Shown one piece after another: positions 60,956 through 64,000 of a DNA stretch of 64,000 bases; position 1 is the stretch's first letter; each line of letters opens with the position of its first letter. Source of the DNA: an uncultured Bacteroidales bacterium (GTDB lineage Bacteria; Bacteroidota; Bacteroidia; Bacteroidales; UBA932); the NCBI GenBank assembly GCA_944322715.1, contig CALUPT010000010.1, positions 61,116-125,115 on the forward strand, in the 5' to 3' direction. The notes beneath the pieces are model-generated. The model had not been told where the DNA came from and did no database searches. It was given only the letters and a program-made list of their open reading frames with translations. A program made the position numbers and the translations under genes.

Positions 60956-62059
60956 TTATTTTACGATACCTTTCTCCAGATACTCTGCGAGGTTGGTCCT
61001 TATCTGGTCTCCGGCCCTCTCGACGGCCACCTTCGCCATATCGGCATCCACCATTATCTTCACCAGCTGCTCGAACGATGTCTTCGCCGGATCCCAGCCC
61101 AATTCAGCCTTCGCCTTTGTCGGGTCGCCCCAGAGATTGACCACATCGGTAGGACGGTAGAAGTCGGGCGACACCTCCACAAGGGTCTTCCCGACCAGGT
61201 TCTCCGGTCCGGCAACGCATACGCCTTTCTCATCCGCCCCTTCTCCCTTGAACTCCAATTCGATACCGACATGCTTGAACGCCAGGTAGCAGAACTCCCT
61301 CACCGAGTGCTGCACGCCTGTGGCAATCACGAAATCTTCAGGCTTATTGTGCTGTAGGATCAGCCACATGCACTCCACATAATCTTTTGCATATCCCCAG
61401 TCCCGGAGCGAAGAAAGGTTCCCGAGGTACAGTTTCTCCTGCTTCCCCTGGACGATACGCGCTGCGGCAAGTGTGATCTTGCGTGTCACGAAAGTCTCCC
61501 CGCGCCGTTCACTTTCGTGGTTGAACAGGATTCCCGAGCAGCAGAACATGTCGTAAGCCTCGCGGTATTCCTTTACAATCCAGAACCCGTAGAGTTTCGC
61601 GACTGCATACGGACTGTACGGATGGAAAGGCGTGTTCTCGTTCTGAGGCACTTCCTCAACCTTGCCGTAGAGTTCCGAAGTGGAAGCCTGGTAGATACGG
61701 CAGGTCCGGGCCAGACCGCACAGACGCACGGCTTCGAGAACCCTCAGCACTCCTGTGGCATCCACATCCGCAGTGAATTCCGGAGAGTCGAAACTCACCT
61801 GCACATGGCTCTGTGCCGCCAGGTTGTAGATCTCGTCAGGGCGTACCTTGCTCACCACCTGGAGGATGCTCATCGAATCCCCGAGATCCGCATAATGCAG
61901 ATGGAAATGCGGCTTCCCTTCCAGATGCGCTATCCTTTCGCGGTAATCCACGGACGACCTGCGGATTGTCCCGTGCACATCATAACCTTTCCCAAGCAGG
62001 AACTCGGCAAGGAACGACCCGTCCTGTCCCGTAATTCCCGTAATCAATGCTGTCTTCAT
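60956..62059 (-). CDS. gmd: GDP-mannose 4,6-dehydratase
   Basis: 367 aa. [21 protein letters not shown] is the NADP site, [15 protein letters not shown] text is present as [12 protein letters not shown], the catalytic tract is [14 protein letters not shown] with [10 protein letters not shown], and [19 protein letters not shown] is diagnostic for Gmd. It makes GDP-4-keto-6-deoxymannose for fucose in capsule or glycoproteins. First gene of the gmd-fcl operon. Confidence 0.97.
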   Translation of the reverse strand: MKTALITGITGQDGSFLAEFLLGKGYDVHGTIRRSSVDYRERIAHLEGKPHFHLHYADLGDSMSILQVVSKVRPDEIYNLAAQSHVQVSFDSPEFTADVDATGVLRVLEAVRLCGLARTCRIYQASTSELYGKVEEVPQNENTPFHPYSPYAVAKLYGFWIVKEYREAYDMFCCSGILFNHESERRGETFVTRKITLAAARIVQGKQEKLYLGNLSSLRDWGYAKDYVECMWLILQHNKPEDFVIATGVQHSVREFCYLAFKHVGIELEFKGEGADEKGVCVAGPENLVGKTLVEVSPDFYRPTDVVNLWGDPTKAKAELGWDPAKTSFEQLVKIMVDADMAKVAVERAGDQIRTNLAEYLEKGIVK

Positions 62060-62099
62060 ATCTGTCTGGTTCTATTTGATTTCACTTTGTCAATAATAA

Positions 62100-62621
62100 T
62101 TAAATCTTTGTGCAGATATATGTGTCGAAATCCACTACAGGAGGAAAACTGCCTTTTGCCCTGACCGTTGATACAAATTCGGAAGCCTCGTTTTTCGTGA
62201 TCACGCTACGGCAGATCCCATAGAACAGGAAATCATTAGTGGTCAAATATATGATGCCATGTTCATCGCAGTATGCAGTCACATCTCTTGTGTTGCTGCT
62301 GCCTACAACATCGTGATTATATAAGCAATAGACCATACAGGCACTTTCTCCTCGGCCTAAGGCCATTCCCGTTGTAGATGTCAGTCTTGCAAATTCCCGT
62401 CTTTCTTCAGAAGTATTTCCGAATATTTCTTCGGATATGTTGTGCATCCATCTGATCTGATTGTCCAATTCAGCCGATATTGAGGCAGGAAGTTCATCCT
62501 TGACTATGTCAAGAACGATAAATTGGAACTCTGGCAATATCTTAGGAAGCAGATGAAGCAATCCTCCTTTGGAGAAATGGATGATTACATCTGCGTCAAG
62601 AACTATCTTTGTCTTATTCAT
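62100..62621 (-). CDS. PIN-domain-like protein, third gene of the XRE/ImmA module
   Basis: 173 aa from MNKTKIVLDADVIIHF. The opening VLDADVIIHFSKGG with Asp residues 8 and 10, a mid-protein ALGRGESACMVYCLY (acidic Glu), and VGSSNTRDVTAYCDEHGIIYLTTNDFLFYG with Asp residues together form the four-acid PIN pattern. PIN proteins are metal-dependent RNases, often toxins. Its start overlaps the ImmA-like stop by 8 bases, so it is coupled. No matching small antitoxin is seen; control probably comes from the two partners. Confidence 0.68.
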   Translation of the reverse strand: MNKTKIVLDADVIIHFSKGGLLHLLPKILPEFQFIVLDIVKDELPASISAELDNQIRWMHNISEEIFGNTSEERREFARLTSTTGMALGRGESACMVYCLYNHDVVGSSNTRDVTAYCDEHGIIYLTTNDFLFYGICRSVITKNEASEFVSTVRAKGSFPPVVDFDTYICTKI

Positions 62622-63318
62622 CCCCACAGGCAATCATCTTGAGAAGTTCTACATAATGTCCCTCTGAAATTGTACCTTTTTCATAAAGCATTCTGGCCTT
62701 TTCTCCGAAATCACTGATTACAAGATTTTTATTGCCAGACTCATACAGGGATAAATCGTATCCATATTCTTTCGCGGTTTCCTTGACCGGCAATCCGGAT
62801 ATTTTCTGAAAATAATTTTCAGTGATAAGGCCGATGTCTTTCATCCTTATCAACAGAGTGCTTCTTGAGACCTGATAGAACTGTTCTATTTTCAATATCG
62901 TTGCAAGTCCCACCTTATGCTCTATGGCTTCTTCCGGACTGATCATGGCAAGAAGCCCTTCCTTGGGAAGAAGCAATGCAGCTGCGAAAAGGTTTGCGTT
63001 CCTTTCAGTCCCATTGGTCGCTTTTGCGCATATATGCGGAGTCGGGGATTCATCGTAAAACAGATGAAACAGCTCATGGGCAACAGTGAAATGCTGTCTT
63101 CCCCGGGTTGAATTGCTGTTTATGAGCATAAACATTCTACCGCTTTTCGATTTGCAGCTTATGCCGTATGAACTTTCTGACATTGGCCTGTACATTGCGG
63201 TTATTTCCAGTCTCCTGAGCAATGTCTTGGCATTGACAGGTTCTGACATGCTGATTCCTATATCAGAGCGGAATTTGCAGGCCAAAGTTTCAGCATTTTG
63301 AACAGTAAGTCTTTTCAT
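62614..63318 (-). CDS. ImmA/IrrE-family metallopeptidase
   Basis: A 234-aa zinc peptidase with HFTVAHELFHLFYDE (HExxH), of the type that cleaves a partner repressor. A C-terminal helical region follows (YQVSRSTLLIRMKDIGLI, a helix-turn-helix-like tract). The start overlaps the XRE gene stop by 4 bases (ATGA). In ICEBs1 and Deinococcus, such peptidases inactivate XRE-type repressors on DNA damage; here it may release the PIN protein from repression. Confidence 0.85.
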   Translation of the reverse strand: MKRLTVQNAETLACKFRSDIGISMSEPVNAKTLLRRLEITAMYRPMSESSYGISCKSKSGRMFMLINSNSTRGRQHFTVAHELFHLFYDESPTPHICAKATNGTERNANLFAAALLLPKEGLLAMISPEEAIEHKVGLATILKIEQFYQVSRSTLLIRMKDIGLITENYFQKISGLPVKETAKEYGYDLSLYESGNKNLVISDFGEKARMLYEKGTISEGHYVELLKMIACGDE

Positions 63319-63656
63319 CTTTTGAGAAGCATGTCGAGTTTCAGGTAATTCTTGACCACACGTTTGAAAGAAGCTATCTGTGCCATGTCTTCTGGAGAAA
63401 GGTTGTCAACCCTGAATGCAGTTGCAAGCATATTTTCTACGACATCAGAATTTTCTTCATACAGTGTGTATATGTCGCACCCATACAGGTCGGCAAGTTT
63501 TTCCATTGCGGCAAGCGGCAGCTCTCTTGTTCCACTTTCATAATTTGAGTATGCTGAACGGCCTGTCCCTAGAAAATCGGCAACAGACTCTTGCGTCAGG
63601 TTATTGGCCTGACGCATCAATTTGATGTTCCTCGCTATAATCTGCTTGTCATTCAT
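63315..63656 (-). CDS. XRE-family transcriptional regulator
   Basis: 113 aa from MNDKQIIARNIKLM. The HTH_3 domain RQANNLTQESVADFLGTGRSAYSNYESG is at residues 14-41, then ELPLAAMEKLADLYGCDIYTLY. The C-terminal half is helical. It likely represses its own three-gene operon through the palindrome at 63676-63722. The longer frame to 63683 lies within the promoter and is rejected. Confidence 0.92.
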   Translation of the reverse strand: MNDKQIIARNIKLMRQANNLTQESVADFLGTGRSAYSNYESGTRELPLAAMEKLADLYGCDIYTLYEENSDVVENMLATAFRVDNLSPEDMAQIASFKRVVKNYLKLDMLLKR

Positions 63657-63675
63657 AATGTTGATGAATATTGTC

Positions 63676-63722
63676 TGTGGCAAAAATAATTTCTTTGTTC
63701 CATAATTGCAATTTTTGCCACA
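63676..63722 (-). promoter_or_regulatory. Operator palindrome and promoter of the XRE/ImmA/PIN operon
   Basis: TGTGGCAAAAAT (63676-63687) and its exact complement ATTTTTGCCACA (63711-63722) flank 23 bases. The minus-strand -7 box TATTTTTG (63688-63681) overlaps the inner arm, and TTG 20 bases upstream sits within the other arm. Repressor binding to both arms would cover the promoter. Confidence 0.75.
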
Positions 63723-63808
63723 TTTTTTTCTACTTTATGGATGACTTTCCCTTCAAGATAAATATTATAACTATATATCCTATTATCAATGACATAAGTT
63801 GATAATTA

Positions 63809-64000
63809 GGGACTGTCGTAAAAAAGAATAAAAACTTTATAACGAATTGATTGCCAATGTAATATAAAATTTGTATCTTAGCTAAAGATAAAAAGAATAC
63901 CTCCAATTGCCCTGAAAAAGCCAAATTTGGAGGTATCGCAAAAATTAATCTGCATGGCTAAGGTACAAAATTTCTCTGGAATATCACCCGATCTTCCTTT
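63809..64000 (+). mobile_element. Left end of an insertion sequence, cut by the window
   Basis: GGGACTGTCGTAAAA at 63809 looks like the terminal repeat of Bacteroidetes insertion sequences. A frame from ATG 63954 (MAKVQNFSGISPDLP) runs off the end of the window and could be a transposase. A+T-rich sequence with a TATCTTAG-like stretch lies between. Without the rest it cannot be assigned to a family. Confidence 0.4.

Noticed and set aside
63730..63924. 64-codon minus-strand frame near the right end
   Set aside because: It runs across the likely insertion-sequence terminus, is of A+T-rich simple composition and shows no domain.

Overview
The window reads as chromosome of a Bacteroidota organism, order Bacteroidales, with moderately high G+C. 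Four signs support this: many promoters of the TTG-N19/20-TAnnTTTG type; almost no Shine-Dalgarno sequences except one striking one before rpsU; Bacteroidetes-type housekeeping genes (Rpb6-like omega, Hc1-like histone, UppS-BamA-Skp cluster, PCMD-domain protein); and secreted glycan-degrading lipoproteins. Species cannot be fixed from the sequence.

Layout. 1-6.7 kb: two glycoside hydrolase lipoproteins, Hsp20, a UDG-superfamily glycosylase, tRNA-His and a serine-type sulfatase. 6.7-8.7 kb: a two-gene acyltransferase/glycosyltransferase unit. 8.7-10.7 kb: an accessory patch in which a promoter repeat of about 120 bp and a tiny membrane-protein gene each occur twice, once around yefM-yoeB and once around a 70-aa membrane protein (DUF6722-like), with a fossil of a serine integrase between them. 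10.9-17.96 kb: an A+T-rich integrated element ending in the 3' end of tRNA-Leu(UAG). It carries a structured leader RNA, a lipoprotein and two outer-membrane-type proteins, a divergent regulatory region, a DUF2693-like protein, a small serine resolvase, a filamentous-phage-type Rep, two tiny coupled ORFs and a large serine integrase. No capsid or conjugation genes are seen.

18.1-62 kb is mostly core chromosome: prmA, an AsmA-family giant, rpsU, a sirtuin, an ATPase, cstA, fur-like, trxB, bamD-rpoZ-recN, a LysM/periplasmic-binding protein, skp-like genes, pdxJ, nadK-uppS-bamA-skp, tpiA, tyrS-rbfA, a LolC/E-type permease, hc1, pth-rplY, xerD, rsmI, tdk and fcl-gmd. Interspersed are secreted peptidases of four kinds (two M49 relatives, one M6, one C11). 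Envelope building is the main theme: BamA, BamD, two Skp-like chaperones, UppS, AsmA, LolC/E-like permease and GDP-fucose synthesis. 62.1-64 kb: a coupled PIN / ImmA-IrrE / XRE module with a palindromic operator, next to what looks like the left end of an insertion sequence cut by the window edge.

Best candidates for something undescribed: (1) the roughly 240-nt structured RNA at 11288-11530 leading an envelope-protein operon on the mobile element; (2) the duplicated promoter/small-membrane-protein cassettes, one of which holds a toxin-antitoxin pair; (3) the Rep plus serine-integrase element without virion genes; (4) the structured rplY leader.
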